NCBI GenBank assembly: GCA_903813345.2
Contig: CAIIXF020000011.1
Coordinates: 9,148,842-9,212,841, forward strand
Direction: 5' to 3'
Source: Owenia fusiformis
Taxonomy: Eukaryota; Annelida; Polychaeta; Sabellida; Oweniidae
Length of the DNA: 64,000 nt
Positions 34,081 to 45,187 of this stretch are shown here, piece after piece. Each line of letters starts with the position of its first letter. Position 1 is the first letter of the stretch. Under the pieces are notes generated by a model that saw nothing but the letters and a program-made list of their open reading frames with translations, was not told where the DNA came from and did not search any database. The position numbers were made by a program, and so were the translations under genes.

Positions 34081-34956
34081 CACTCCCCTCCATAAGTTTG
34101 GCAACCCTTTTTCCCCCATTGAACTACGTGTTAAAGCCTCTTTACCTTTGAATTTTTATTTACTTAACCTGCGTTGAAAATACTTATACTATTGATGGAA
34201 ACGTAATTTTACTTTAATTCCAATACCTCCAAATTTTCTCAATTTTTTTCCTCAATTACACTAGGTCGGAAATTGATGATGAATTTGATGAATTTTTGAA
34301 AATCGACATTCCCATGTTAACCAATGGGAAATGGTAGGTTTGCCGCAAGTCATATGACAGAATATCCATCCATCCGAGTCCTTGCAAAAAATATGAGTTA
34401 GGCAGGTAATTGAATTTGCTAACTTTATTTAACAAAAAATTGATATGTTTCTTCAGGTTCAACAAAGTTATAGGGCTTTAAAGTCAAAATTGTTTTTCAA
34501 AAAACCTCTCCCATTGAAATAACACAGGAGGCGAAAAATTCTTTTCAAAAATGACTTTGAAGCGCTGTAACTTTAATATTCATCAAATAAACTAAACACT
34601 TAGTGTTCAAAAAAGTTAGACAATTCAATTTTCTATATAAACATATTTTTTGCTGAATCTTTTACTGAAAAGATATCCTGATTTCTGATTTGTCCTGAAC
34701 CCTCCATTTCCCATTGGATTACATGGGAATGACGATTTTCAAAAATTCATCAAATTTATCATCAATTTTCGACCTATTGTAAATGAGCAAAAAAATTGAG
34801 AAAATTTGGAGATATTGGAAAAAAAGTCAAGTTACGTTTCCATCAATATTATAAGTTATTTCATCGCCGGTTAAGTAAATAAAAATTCAAACGTTAAGAG
34901 GCTTTAACACGTAGTTCAATGGAGAAAAAAGGTTGCCAAACTTATGGAGGGGAGTG
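34081..34956. mobile_element. 876 bp hairpin MITE, Tc1/mariner-like (CACTCCCCTCCATAAG ends)
   Basis: Ends CACTCCCCTCCATAAGTTTG / its complement, flanked by TA (34079-34080, 34957-34958). Arms mirror over at least 260 bp each (TTAAAGCCTCTTTACC, CCATTTCCCATTGG). Noncoding. Confidence 0.85.
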
Positions 34957-34958
34957 TA

Positions 34959-35492
34959 TGTTAGGCCAATGCATTAACTCCAGGACAAGCAATCATAGAG
35001 ATTATAAAATAATTTGGACTTTAAGTCAGGGAAGGTGCAAATTTGCACCCCATCAACATTTTTTCTGTAATGTTGTCCTGATTTCCAGCCCTTTCCACAC
35101 CTGTTTTTCAATGTTTGTTGCATCGATCACTCTGTTGCGTTTTAAATGAAAATATGATTCATGCAGGGGTTTAAAAGATATCAATTTTGAATGACCAAAA
35201 TTTAGCTGAAAACAATGGATCACATGAGTTTTCCCTATGGGAAAATAACATGGGAAATACATGTACAGTTTTCCACTTTATCCCAAATAAATCATATTTT
35301 AGAGGTTAACTGTGTCTCAAAACTGTGTCTCAAAGTGCAACATATTGGTGCATCAAACATTGAAAAAACATATGTGGAAAGGGCTAAAAATCAGAACAAA
35401 ATTTCAGAAAAACCTTCCCTGTCTCAAAGTCCAAATTATCATCAATTGCTCAATCAAATTGCTTGATCTGGAGTTAATGCATTGGCCTAACA
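34959..35492. mobile_element. 534 bp hairpin MITE sharing a TA with its neighbour
   Basis: Ends TGTTAGGCCAATGCATTAAC / its complement, flanked by TA (34957-34958, 35493-35494). The left TA is also the right TA of the 876 bp element, so one inserted at the very edge of the other. The arms mirror imperfectly to the centre. Confidence 0.85.
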
Positions 35493-35861
35493 TAAACACC
35501 TGTTTAAATCCCCAATAAATAGCCGAAATCCAACATATGACAGTTTGAAGACCAAATAAAAACCTTTTGCTATATAATGCTATATTAGCATTGTGATGCG
35601 TGTATTAAAACATGCGCTGTATGAACACTTTATACTCAAATATTTTAATGAAACACGAGTAGCCATAGTGACCATATTTTTCATCAAAATTAAAATGAGT
35701 CAACGTCGCCAACGTGCAAATGCCAATGTTTTTGCTATAAATCAAGCAACAATGGTCTGTACGACCTGTAATAAATATATAAGCAACGTTTTTATCACAA
35801 AATTCTTTGCCGGTTTTTTAAAATAATTTTCCAAATGATAGATAAAAATAATCGAATAATT

Positions 35862-36036
35862 GAACGGAGGGGGGGGAGGGAAAGGAGGGGGGGTGGAGTA
35901 ATATGTCTTTAAGGTGGAAGAGATTTCCACAAATTCGTGTACTTGAAAAATGAACTCACTTACTCAGTAACTTGATGTTACAACTCTGAGAAATGAAAAA
36001 TGTCTTATAGACATATTACTCCCCCCTCCGTTCAAT
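35862..36036. repeat. ~175 bp inverted repeat with GAACGGAGGGGGG ends
   Basis: TTGAACGGAGGGGGGG ... GAGTAATATGTCTT at the left mirrors the right (GACATATTACTCCCCCCTCC GTTC). A third end, CCCTCCGTTC, lies alone at 37421-37430. The G-tracts (35869-35893) could form G-quadruplexes. Confidence 0.65.
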
Positions 36037-36286
36037 TTTAACGTTAGATTTTAACGTTAGATTACTTTTTATATAACGTATGGTAACGTGTTTTACAAAA
36101 CCAATGATGACAATAGTTTTGTGATAATTACTTCACTTACAAGTATTTATTACAGGTCGTGTAGACCCCTGTTGGTTGATTTATAGCAAAAAATTGGCAT
36201 TTGCACATTGTCGACCCTGCACTTTTTTAATAGATATTTTATTTTAAAACTCCACAGTTCAAAAAAATCCAAGAAGACCTAACATA

Positions 36287-37302
36287 CGAGGGGTGATCCA
36301 AAAGGCTTGGACGCCCCGCTTTAACTTTGCTATTTTCTAATATAATTACATGAAACTTTCAGATAATAAAGATAAACATCTGAACAACTTTGTGTATAAG
36401 TTTCAATAGAAAATTATATATTTTACTTATTTTTCTAAATATTTTTTGATACCGGGTCCTTGCTACCCGGAACGGTATTTAATTATAAGAAATCTCGTCA
36501 CAACTGTTATAATATGGCAAATACTTTAGGTGCAGGTGCACAACCTAACACCAGTCATGATATGAGAGATTTTCCGATTTTCAATCTGAGTGTCATCTGC
36601 CATCATCCTCACATATTAAGACCTACTTTTCAACATATTTTCCACGAATTTGAACACATTTTTCATACCGCTTTACCAATGAATGAAAGATATTTATGAA
36701 ACCGCCATTGTTTATGTGATACAAATGCTGCTGGAGTGCCACTCTTAACCTCATCCAATGAGTAAAAACATTTTCTTTCAACCCTCCTTTCAACTTGGAG
36801 AAAAGAAAGAAAATCACACGGAGCCATATCTAGACTGTAACGTGCCTATGGTAGTTGCTCAAGGTCATCTTGGAGCAAAAATGATACCAGAATGTGGGTT
36901 GATTGTCTGATGTCATTTTCTTAGAACTTGACATATATGGCCATTGTCATATGTGACATTATGATTAAAACACAATTAATTGGTTGCCGAGTAACAAAGG
37001 AAGTAAACTAACATGGTTTAACATTCAAAATTTAAGAAAAGATAGTGGTCAAGACTTGCAAAACAAGTCAAATAGCGGCAACATTTAAGGCTGAAAGTTG
37101 TCATGTGCGAATACCGTTCCGGGTGGCAGGGTCGCTAAATTAATAACTATCGAGAAAACTACATAAAATATATCATTTCCCCATGAAATTAATACACAAA
37201 GTAGTTAGGCTGTTGGTCTTTATTATTGGAAAGTTCAAAGTAATTTTATCAAAAACCAACAAAATTAGAGCAGGGCTTCCAAGAGTTTTGGATCACCACT
37301 CG
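36287..37302 (-). mobile_element. mariner element, decayed
   Basis: Ends CGAGGGGTGATCCAAAAGGC / GGATCACCACTCG, with TA on both sides (36285-36286, 37303-37304). Inner inverted sequences such as ACCGTTCCGGGT also match. Length 1016 bp. Minus strand holds a transposase remnant. CGAGG.G ends are typical of mariner. Confidence 0.88.
36623..36850 (-). pseudogene. mariner transposase C-terminal remnant
   Basis: Encodes DMAPCDF, then (one frame change) FLFSKLKGGLKENVF, and ends YEKCVQIRGKYVEK. These match the mariner pattern MAP.DF.LF..LK...G..F...RW.KC...NGDYVEK. The catalytic core upstream is mostly gone. Confidence 0.8.
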
Positions 37303-37441
37303 TATTCCCCCGTCCACTGCGTCTATTCATTTAGCCATTCAATTGTAAACTTTCTCTTGAAAAAATAAATCTTCAAGATTTGTTGAATTTTCTACCAAAA
37401 ATCAGCTAGATCTACCCCCCCCCTCCGTTCATTTCTTCTGA

Positions 37442-37666
37442 TCATCCGGCGTGATTCTTATTTGAGACTATATTTAACACCTCCTGTGAAAATTTGAATG
37501 AAAAGGGCACAAAACTCTTAGTTTGAGAAGGATTTTTTCTAAACTTACAGTATTGATTGACCTGGAATGTGGAACCAATTAGAGAGACTACTTTTCCATG
37601 TTTTTCCAACACGGTTACAGTAAGAGAGTTGGCACAATGGGGAACTTTAGGGTGCACTTTCTTCAT
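37442..37666. other. unassigned interval within the 4.9 kb block
   Basis: No repeat or gene recognised; a 74-codon minus-strand frame shows no known motif. Confidence 0.4.
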
Positions 37667-37684
37667 AATTAGCCTTTTTTAATT

Positions 37685-37820
37685 CTAGATACCATATACC
37701 ATATATTTTCTATTATACCATATACCATATTTTTTACAGCTCTTATACCATATACGATAAATTTTTCCCCCTCTTATACAATATACAATAAATTTTCAGC
37801 CTCTTATACGATATACAATA
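37685..37820 (+). repeat. ~30 bp minisatellite CTCTTATACCATATAC, right
   Basis: Four to five units with TATACCATATACCATAT and CTCTTATACAATATACAATA. Same family as 32965-33066. Confidence 0.78.
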
Positions 37821-37841
37821 TCTCTATACACCCCCCCCCTT

Positions 37842-37931
37842 TCAGCGCTACAGCAAATCGTGAAGAACAAAATGCTCTCAAGTCGTGGCATGATAGTATT
37901 TTGAACAAAATATTTTAAATGATCGGTTTTT
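37842..37931 (+). repeat. 90 bp direct repeat, right copy
   Basis: Identical to 32824-32913. Confidence 0.95.
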
Positions 37932-38431
37932 GAGGACGGTAGTGAATTAGACCATTCAAGGGGTTATACAGAAAGATTTTTCACATGTAGCTCAGGCAAT
38001 TTTAATTATTCACATACTACTGATTGCGGATTTAGTCATTTATCTTTTACGTGTTCATATTGAATTTCGTTATTTTATTTCAATTTGATACCCTATTAAC
38101 ACGTATAATCTAGCGTTCTTGTTAATTTAATGACTAAAATGCATATACGACCTGAAAGCCGTGTCTAAATCTACAAAATAATGTTTACTTTATTTGGATT
38201 AAATACAATTGATGACACCTAAAAGCATCAACAGGCGGCCGTTTTAGCATTATTTTCACTTACCTTCTTCTAAGGCCACTGTATCGTGGCCTTCCTGTTT
38301 GCAACGTAAATGTACATGAGATCGGGACATAGTATCAGCCTGTTAATTGGATGGATTTTGTGGCTGCATGTAAACGTATGTGCTACATGCGAATGAATTC
38401 AGAAACAGATGATTTGAATGATAGCTATAAT
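37932..38431. other. unassigned interval
   Basis: No gene or repeat recognised. It ends with CTATAAT (38425-38431), the left target duplication of the next element. Confidence 0.45.
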
Positions 38432-38972
38432 CATGGGCTTTCAACTAGAAGGGTAGGCAACTTCCCATATATCATACATAAGCATTGCCTTTGGCTTTTC
38501 AAAATTGGAGAATGTACACATTCCAAGAAAATCTTATTTTGTCCTTTTTATGGATGATTAAGAGAAATAACTCAAAAATAAAAACGTGATCATCTACATA
38601 CATGTTGATAATTTAATAAAAAATGGAATTCATTGTTATTATGACAATACAGAAAGTGAACATTCACCCACAAATTATATATTTTTTGGGAATGTGTTCT
38701 TGAATAATTACCCACAATGCAATACTTGAAGAAAACATCTTGATACCTGTTATTCTTATTGGTCGTTTTTGTTTACTTTTACATGAGATTGAATATATTT
38801 TATGCTTTAATCATATTGAAAATTGATTTTTATTCAAAATAATACCAAAACATATATATTTTTATCTAATACTTTTTGAAATATTACCATAAAAGGGAAG
38901 CATGGCATTGTTCATTTTGAAGGTCTCATGTTATTTCACAGAGTTGCATACCCTTCTAATTGAAAGCCCATG
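38432..38972. mobile_element. CATGGGCTTTCAA element, copy 1 (7 bp TSD)
   Basis: Ends CATGGGCTTTCAACTAGAAG and TTCTAATTGAAAGCCCATG. Exact 7 bp duplication CTATAAT (38425-38431, 38973-38979). 541 bp, noncoding. Copies at 51804-52294 and 56134-56163. Confidence 0.9.
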
Positions 38973-39102
38973 CTATAATCAAGAGTTTTCATGAAAAATC
39001 TGAGCGTCTCGTCGACAAATCGGTAGTTTGATCCGCGGGACCTCTTGAGTTAAAATGTATTTGACTTTTTAATTTTGAAAGAGATCTGTATTCATATGCC
39101 AT

Positions 39103-39394
39103 CAGTGGCGGATCCCCATTCCCCCCCCCCCCCACTTGGGTGGGCCCAGAAAAAAATGTGGGCCTCCAAAAAATGTTGGGCCAAAAAGGCCTTAAGGCCC
39201 CAAAAAGTGGGCCTTTTTGGTCATTACTGGGCCTTGTAAGGCCTTATTTTTATTTCAGGCCAAATTTTAATGAATATGGGCCTCAAAATTTCAAAATTTG
39301 GGCACACTTTGGGGTTTTAGGCGCCCAAAATTCTTTTTCGTTTCTCTGACCTGAAATTTGTCCCCCCCCCCCCCCCTTGTTGGTTCCGCCCCTG
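39103..39394. mobile_element. 292 bp MITE with CAGTGGCGGATCC ends
   Basis: Ends CAGTGGCGGATCC and GGTTCCGCCCCTG, flanked by TGCCAT on both sides. C-tracts of ~13 and ~15 lie just inside each end. The interior is GGGCC-rich. CAG.GGCGGA ends are common in hAT-like and related MITEs. Confidence 0.8.
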
Positions 39395-40825
39395 TGCCAT
39401 CTATTATTTATGCCTCAGATCACTTCGCATAAGTTGCATTTTTGTGCTTTTGATGTTTGAGCGTAGGGATATACTCTCTCGAATGGATAATTTCGTTAGG
39501 CGTCGTGTAATTTGAACAGTGGGTGAATACTGATAGCTTGTTGTTGCAAATCACTGGCACACGAAAGGAAGACATGATGTCATCGTGTCAACATGGTCGG
39601 GCTTCTGGCATTAAAATTCGATAAGAATGTTTTCCATGTAAATCATTTTTATCCTCGAAATTTAATTTTATATCTTAATACGTGTGTATAAATTCATGGA
39701 GTAAAATGTGTTTTCTAGCGCAAATCATCATTCGAAATTATTACAACGTTTATATGTACAGTAAAACTAATTAAATGTCTTCTTTGGGCCTCGTTTACTT
39801 ATTGAGGAAAAGGATTTGTAAATATCCAAACCATTAGTTGTGTGTGTTCGATGCCCAATACTTGAAATTTGGAGGATGGAAGTTATCTAGAATAAACTGA
39901 TAAGTTAGAAAACCAAGGAGGATTTGTCCAATAATGCAATCTCGATATTCTTACGGTTCGTATGGCCCGGGTCGTATGGTACCTACTAAGCCCCGGCTAT
40001 TAAGCAAGCCCTTGATAAGCCCAATCTTGAAGTACGTCATGATTTCAAAATTGAAAAACAGCCGGCCATATTCTTTAGTTCAGATTTTGAATCACAATTG
40101 AATTGTTTTGGTTTTATTACATATCAAAAAGTCAAAATACACAACTTAAGCGATCACGATATTAGCTCAGATCTTTTTGATTGATGATTATGTACAATAA
40201 CGACATCTGACATTTTCATTGTAGGAAAATATCCAAATTGGAAAGGTGTTACAAAATTCTATATCCGGAAGTCCGGCCATGTTGAGATGATAACATAAGT
40301 CTTTGTTTCCAGTTGATCCCCAGTAATGAATACATACTACAAATTGACATGAAACAGTCTGTGCTTTGCGATCCACATAAGATTTGGTATATTTTATGTG
40401 ATATCAAACTGAAACTGGACAAGTATTTAGAGGAAGCCTGGCTCTCTCAAGTAAAAGATTTCCGAGAGACTCCTTTACTTCATTCAAACGAGATCTGAAG
40501 TGAGAACAGAGGCGCAGTAGCCTAAATATGTCAAGAAATTTCCAGCCAACAGCAACGATGAACAGACTTGAAGAACTGCGGCAATAGAAAACACGAGTCC
40601 CATGTGTACAAGTTGCCATTTCCTTTGAAGAAGCGTGTAAATATCTTAGGGTAAGTGTATACTGGATGAGCGTGGTGTAAAAGTAATTGTTTTGAAAATG
40701 GCAAATTTCCACATGCTATCTATTGCAAGACTTACACCTGCCACAACCGTCACCATGTTATTCAGTGTTTTTAAGTATCGCAAGGATTCTGCCATGACCG
40801 TGGTGGTGTTATCGTGTAAGCCTGG
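39395..40825. other. unassigned interval
   Basis: No gene or clear repeat. A 102-codon minus-strand ORF (40404-40712) has no known motif. GGGCCTCG and CCCGGGTCG are isolated GC-rich words. Confidence 0.4.
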
Positions 40826-40924
40826 TAAAACCGAGACAGCCTGGTATAACCGTGACAACCTGGTATAACCGTGACAATGCTGTATTATATTGCAAGGCCT
40901 GTCATGACTGTGGCAATGTTAAAG
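40826..40924 (+). repeat. minisatellite with ATGACCGTGGCAATG core, segment 1
   Basis: Short units CCTGGTATAACCGTGACAA, then GCAAGGCCTGTCATGACTGTGG. The same array continues at 42232-42324 and 43331-43405 and is cut by two insertions. Confidence 0.75.
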
Positions 40925-42230
40925 CCCCCCAATACTCCTATTCGCGATAAGAGTTCAGGTGGTAATTTCCATAATTATCTCCCATGATGCATCGCTTTGG
41001 AAGGGACACATTTTCATTGGCTCGCCGAACGAGTCGATTACTCTGAACGTTTCTCAGCTTCTGATCTTCCATCAGCCTCAAGCATTGTTATATGATCCAA
41101 TCTATTCAATAATCAGAAAGATAATCGGAGATTCAATGTAACATTATTTATATTTTTTCGATCTTCGATGGCGTCTGAGCAATATGTGGGATATCAGTGA
41201 CGTCACTGGAATTGGACGGCATTTTCAACTACAGATTTCTTCGGATCTGGGGATTATAGTTCAAAAAGCTTTGTCATATATCTTAATTGCATACATACCT
41301 ATCGTTTGTGCAAATGAAACTCTACATAAATGTTTAATAGAGTCGCAGTACGGCATAGAAATTAGCACCCCTGTGTAATCCAATGGGAAAGAACCCGGAT
41401 GTAGACGAAGTTGTACCATACATGAGAGCTCTTCAAACGGGAGGTAGCTAGACTGAACTAAATTAAACGTTATCGCGTATTGGTATATTGAAAAAAGCCT
41501 ATGGAAAATCATCTCCAATTATTGACTAACTTAATATTGATAATTAGTTGAAAGTTAGGTGTAAAAATTCACATGCAAATGAGCTAACTATCAACTTAAT
41601 TAACGCTTAATTTGCAACTTAATTAACGGTAAACTACCATCAATATGCAAATGAGTTGTATAGTGGTCGATTGTCACTGATTTACGTAAATTAGGTGAAA
41701 GTTAGCCGTAAGTTTGATGTAAGTTAATCTCTAATTATCACCTAACTTACTATTGATAATTAGTTGAAGGTAAGGTGTAAGTCAGATTTGTGACTTCTCA
41801 AAAATGACTTCTTTTCTTTTTTGCTTCCCTTCACCCGGAGATTTTTGCTTCATCTTGAACTATTTTGTGACGGAATATTCATCTTAATTAGGATCTTTCA
41901 GAACAGACAACATTGAACTTGAACTATTGAAATTTCACAGCAAGAGGAGGGAAAACCCCATGATTCAATTGATGACATACGATTTCCTCCTTCGCACACC
42001 TCCTTTTGTCGAAAACGTACCCTCCATCGTGATCTTAATTATCAACTAAAAATCATAAATCAGCATTATTGTAAGTTAATTTACGTTGAACTTGCTACTA
42101 ATACTTAGGCCATAATTATCATTGATTTAATTAATGCTTAACTTAATTCCAATTGCCAGCAGAATTGTTGATGATTAGTTGTAAATTAGTTGGTAATAAG
42201 TTGGTAATTAGTTTTATTTTTCAATTGGGG
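40925..42230. mobile_element. ~1.3 kb insertion with CCCCCAAT / ATTGGGGG ends
   Basis: Breaks the minisatellite: CCCCCCAATACTCC at the left, TTCAATTGGGGGCCC at the right. The interior repeats AATTAGTTGAAAGTTAGG and TTAATTAACG-type words. No coding sequence. Boundaries are approximate. Confidence 0.5.
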
Positions 42231-42231
42231 G

Positions 42232-42324
42232 CCCATATGACCACATATGACAGTGGCAATGATCGCAAGGCCTGTCATGACCGTGGTAATGTTAAACTGA
42301 TATGACCGTGATAATGATTGCATG
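42232..42324 (+). repeat. minisatellite segment 2
   Basis: CGCAAGGCCTGTCATGACCG, TGATATGACCGTGATAATG, then GCATGGCCTGTC, where the next element starts. Confidence 0.75.
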
Positions 42325-43331
42325 GCCTGTCAACTTGGGAACACCTAACATGAATGACTTGGAAATGTTGAACACCTCCGCTCAAAATGTCAGAAGTACT
42401 CGTTGCCATAAGTCGCGCCCTCAAAACCCGGGTTTGCTGTCATCCAAATCTGCCTTTGCAAAAATGTGAACGGTTCATAATTAGAGTCGTTCGTGTTATT
42501 TTCGGGAGTTTTCAAACCTGTATTTAATTGCTTTTATTAGAAGGGTTCCTTGTTATCAATTGTAATATTGTAAGATTTTGACACAGACCTGACACAACAG
42601 AAATTGTCAACACTGGAGGATGGTAATAGCTCGGAATTGTATTTAAATCAAATATTATCCATATTTATGAATAAAAATTAATGTGTCTCAAGTTCCTCAT
42701 CTCTACTGGTCAATTTTTCCTTGCTTTAGTAGCCGTTGTACTGATATATTATCTTAGTCAAAATAGAGAACGGACGAATATAAGGGGTCTTCTAGCTTTG
42801 CACATTTTAGACCAATCATAATACATAACTTTTTCTAATATGTTTAACGTCTTGGTGGATACAAAATAACACGTATAAAATTCTAATAAAACGAACTTTT
42901 ATATTTCGTGGCTTCATTAAACACTTAATTTGTTTGGAATGGCCTTAAACCCTTGTCCGCGAAACACACATTTAAATAAGGGATTGGCGCACCTGGGTCT
43001 GACTGTAAACCTCCTGTTACTGTCGTATGAATTATGGATGTAGTTTCACAGTTAGTACGAAAAATTTCGAACGGAATGCGTGACATATACGTGATTCGCG
43101 TGAAAAGTCCGAACGGAATGCGTGCATTTTTTTATCGGCGTTCATATTTTGGCTGTATCGGCGAACTTTTTTAGAAATTTTTCTACAGAAATATTTTTGC
43201 TTGACAATTACCAAGTAAGATACGTATTTGAGTGACATTTTCTGTCACGCAAAAAAAAACTGGCGTGACTTCAAATTCTTCAGCAAATGCGTGACAAATA
43301 CATGTATGCAAATTGTGGGACAGTTGACAGG
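42325..43331 (-). mobile_element. CAGGCCTGTCAACT element, copy A (~1.0 kb)
   Basis: Starts GGCCTGTCAACTTGGG and ends GGGACAGTTGACAGGC, in the reverse orientation to copy B. Interior includes the conserved block with GCGTGAC/GTCACGC words (43060-43320). Inserted in the minisatellite, whose unit GCAAGGCCTGTCATG resembles its own end. Confidence 0.7.
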
Positions 43332-43405
43332 CGTGCTGTCATGACCGTGGTAAGGTTAAAGCCTGATATGACCGTGACAATAGTTGCAAGGCCTCTCATG
43401 ACCTA
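43331..43405 (+). repeat. minisatellite segment 3
   Basis: CTGTCATGACCGTGGTAAGG, TGATATGACCGTGACAATAG, GCAAGGCCTCTCATGACC. Confidence 0.75.
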
Positions 43406-43599
43406 GCCAAACCCGCCTGGCCCAGTAATCTACCCCCGACGTTGTAGATCTGGGCCAGACGAGGTCCAATGCAAAAAAGGGGGGATTTATTCCGGAAAAA
43501 CATGTCGCTGAATCATCGAACTTTTCTTGAAGATTATAGATTCGCATTTCACAAGCATTTACTTTTTACAGCCAGAAACTCACAAAAAAATTATCAACT

Positions 43600-43876
43600 G
43601 CAGGCCTGTCAACTGTCCCGCAATTTGCGTATTTGTCACGCATTTGCTGAAGAATTTGAAGTCACGCCAGTTTTTTTTGCGTGACAGAAAATGTCACGCA
43701 AATACGCATTTTAGCTGGTAATTGTCACGCAAAAATATTTCTGTAGAAAATTTTTCAAAATATGTTGACGATACGGTAAAAATACGAACGTCGGAAAAAA
43801 GCCGAACGCAATTTGTTCGGATTTGTCACGCGAATCCCGTATGTGTCACGCATGTTAATTGGAAATTTTCGTACCT

Positions 43877-43916
<40 letters not shown>

Positions 43917-44113
43917 TTGACGATATCGCGAGCGTAGCGAGCGCGAAAAATTGAGGTGTCCAAAATTTGATTAAATGCAATAAAATTGAAAACAAGGTGC
44001 TCAAATTGTGGCCAAGATGTTCAGATTTGGACCAAGGTGTCCAAAATTTGAACAAAGGTGTTCAACATTTGCAAGTCACTCATGTTAGGTGTCCCCAAGT
44101 TGACAGGCCTGCA
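43600..44113 (+). mobile_element. CAGGCCTGTCAACT element, copy B (514 bp)
   Basis: Ends TGCAGGCCTGTCAACT and AGTTGACAGGCCTGCA, a perfect 16 bp inverted repeat. TGCA at each end may be a 4 bp TSD. The left half carries GTCACGC words, the middle a 38-base C run, the right half ~22 bp repeats AAGGTGTCCAAAATTTG. Noncoding. Confidence 0.82.
43878..43915 (+). repeat. poly-C homopolymer, 38 bases
   Basis: Uninterrupted C run inside copy B. The corresponding place in copy C has only four. Length may be unreliable in the assembly. Confidence 0.9.
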
Positions 44114-44144
44114 ACTGTCAAAAGTCTATTGCGATACTTTCCCT

Positions 44145-44580
44145 GCTCCTTTGCACACATGATAGAGAATATCAAGTTCTAGACCTGAAGAACTTTTGGT
44201 GGGCCATCTTGTTTTCTTGCGGCCATTTTGAAGGTTTTTCGGAAAATCTTGTCATCACCATTTCAGGAAAACTGCTTATTGGATTTTCTCCAAATTGGCA
44301 CACATGATAGAGGATATCAAGTTCTAGAGCTGATTAACTTTTGGAAGCCCATCTTGTTTTCTGGCGACCATTTTGAAGATTTTTCGGAAAATCTTGTCAT
44401 CGCCATTTCAGGAAAACCGCTGATCGGATTTTCTTCAAATTCGCACACATGATAGATGATATCACGTTCTAGAGCTGATTACCTTTTGGGTGGCCATCTT
44501 GTTTTCTGACGGCCATTTTGAAGTTTTCTTTGAAAATTTTGTCCTGCCATATCGGGAAAACTGATCGGATCGGACCAAAC
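44145..44580 (+). repeat. 145 bp tandem repeat with GCCATTTTG core
   Basis: GCACACATGATAGA starts at about 44153, 44298 and 44443, exactly 145 bases apart. Each unit has GCGGCCATTTTGAAG, TTTTTCGGAAAATCTTG and TTTCAGGAAAAC. Confidence 0.9.
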
Positions 44581-44703
44581 AGGAAGTGACATAAAATTAT
44601 GCATTTTTAGTAACTCTACGTTATCTTTGCTCAAAAAATGTCTAAAATTCCAAAATTTTTGTCACTTCCTGATTTGTCATTTCCTGTTAAGTATCATGGT
44701 ACC
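44578..44703. mobile_element. TTAA-flanked MITE family, shortened copy with an added end
   Basis: Right end TTTCCTGTTAAGTATCATGG, then TACC and TTAA, after which a second left-type end (CAGGAAATGACAAAC) begins in the opposite direction. Same family as 46716-47098. Confidence 0.6.
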
Positions 44704-44744
44704 TTAACAGGAAATGACAAACAAAAAGTGACAAATTTAATAAT

Positions 44745-45187
44745 TAAAATTTAATTTCCAGGAATTCAATTTCATTTTTGCCGAATCTCTGACTTTGATG
44801 CAACTATGACAACCTAATACTTACCCACACTTCATACAAAAACGACTATTTTTACAAATATGACATATATTACACCTGCTCCACCTACCCTACCCCTGGG
44901 TTACTATAGCAACCATGTTAGTCTACTGACCTTTATGATATAAAACTTTCTCAATTCATTCAGAACTAATATGGACACATTTTGTCAAAAATTCAACTAG
45001 ATTGAAAAAAACACTAAAATACAGCATCATTCCTGAAACATATGGAACACACCCTGTAGATTAGCTGTAATGTATTTACAGTACAACATTGGTGGCTAAG
45101 AAGCTAATTATAAAGTATAATATGTAACTCTGTTTGAGGTCTTTGTTGGGTTTGATGGTAGCTTATTTCAAGTCAAGGATAAATAGT
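44745..45187. other. unassigned interval
   Basis: AT-rich, no gene or repeat recognised. Confidence 0.4.

Larger units (their letters stand above)
32916..37839. mobile_element. 4.9 kb block with poly-G/TGTATAGAG inverted ends, between 90 bp direct repeats
   Basis: Left end is ten G then TGTATAGAG; right end is CTCTATACA then nine C. Next to each end lies a same-orientation array of CTCTTATACCATATAC units (32965-33066, 37685-37820). The interior holds at least three TA-flanked elements and a decayed mariner. No coding sequence of its own was recognised. Whether the 90 bp repeats are a very long TSD or a separate duplication is not decided. Confidence 0.65.

Noticed and set aside
32824-37931. 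LTR retrotransposon bounded by the 90 bp direct repeats
   Set aside because: The repeats are too short, do not show TG...CA ends, and no retroelement coding sequence of that type is recognisable between them.
40826-43405. CRISPR-like array (repeats with intervening sequence)
   Set aside because: The genome is animal; units are contiguous and degenerate, with large insertions rather than spacers.
43855-44055. Poly-Gly / poly-Pro ORFs
   Set aside because: Created by the poly-C run.
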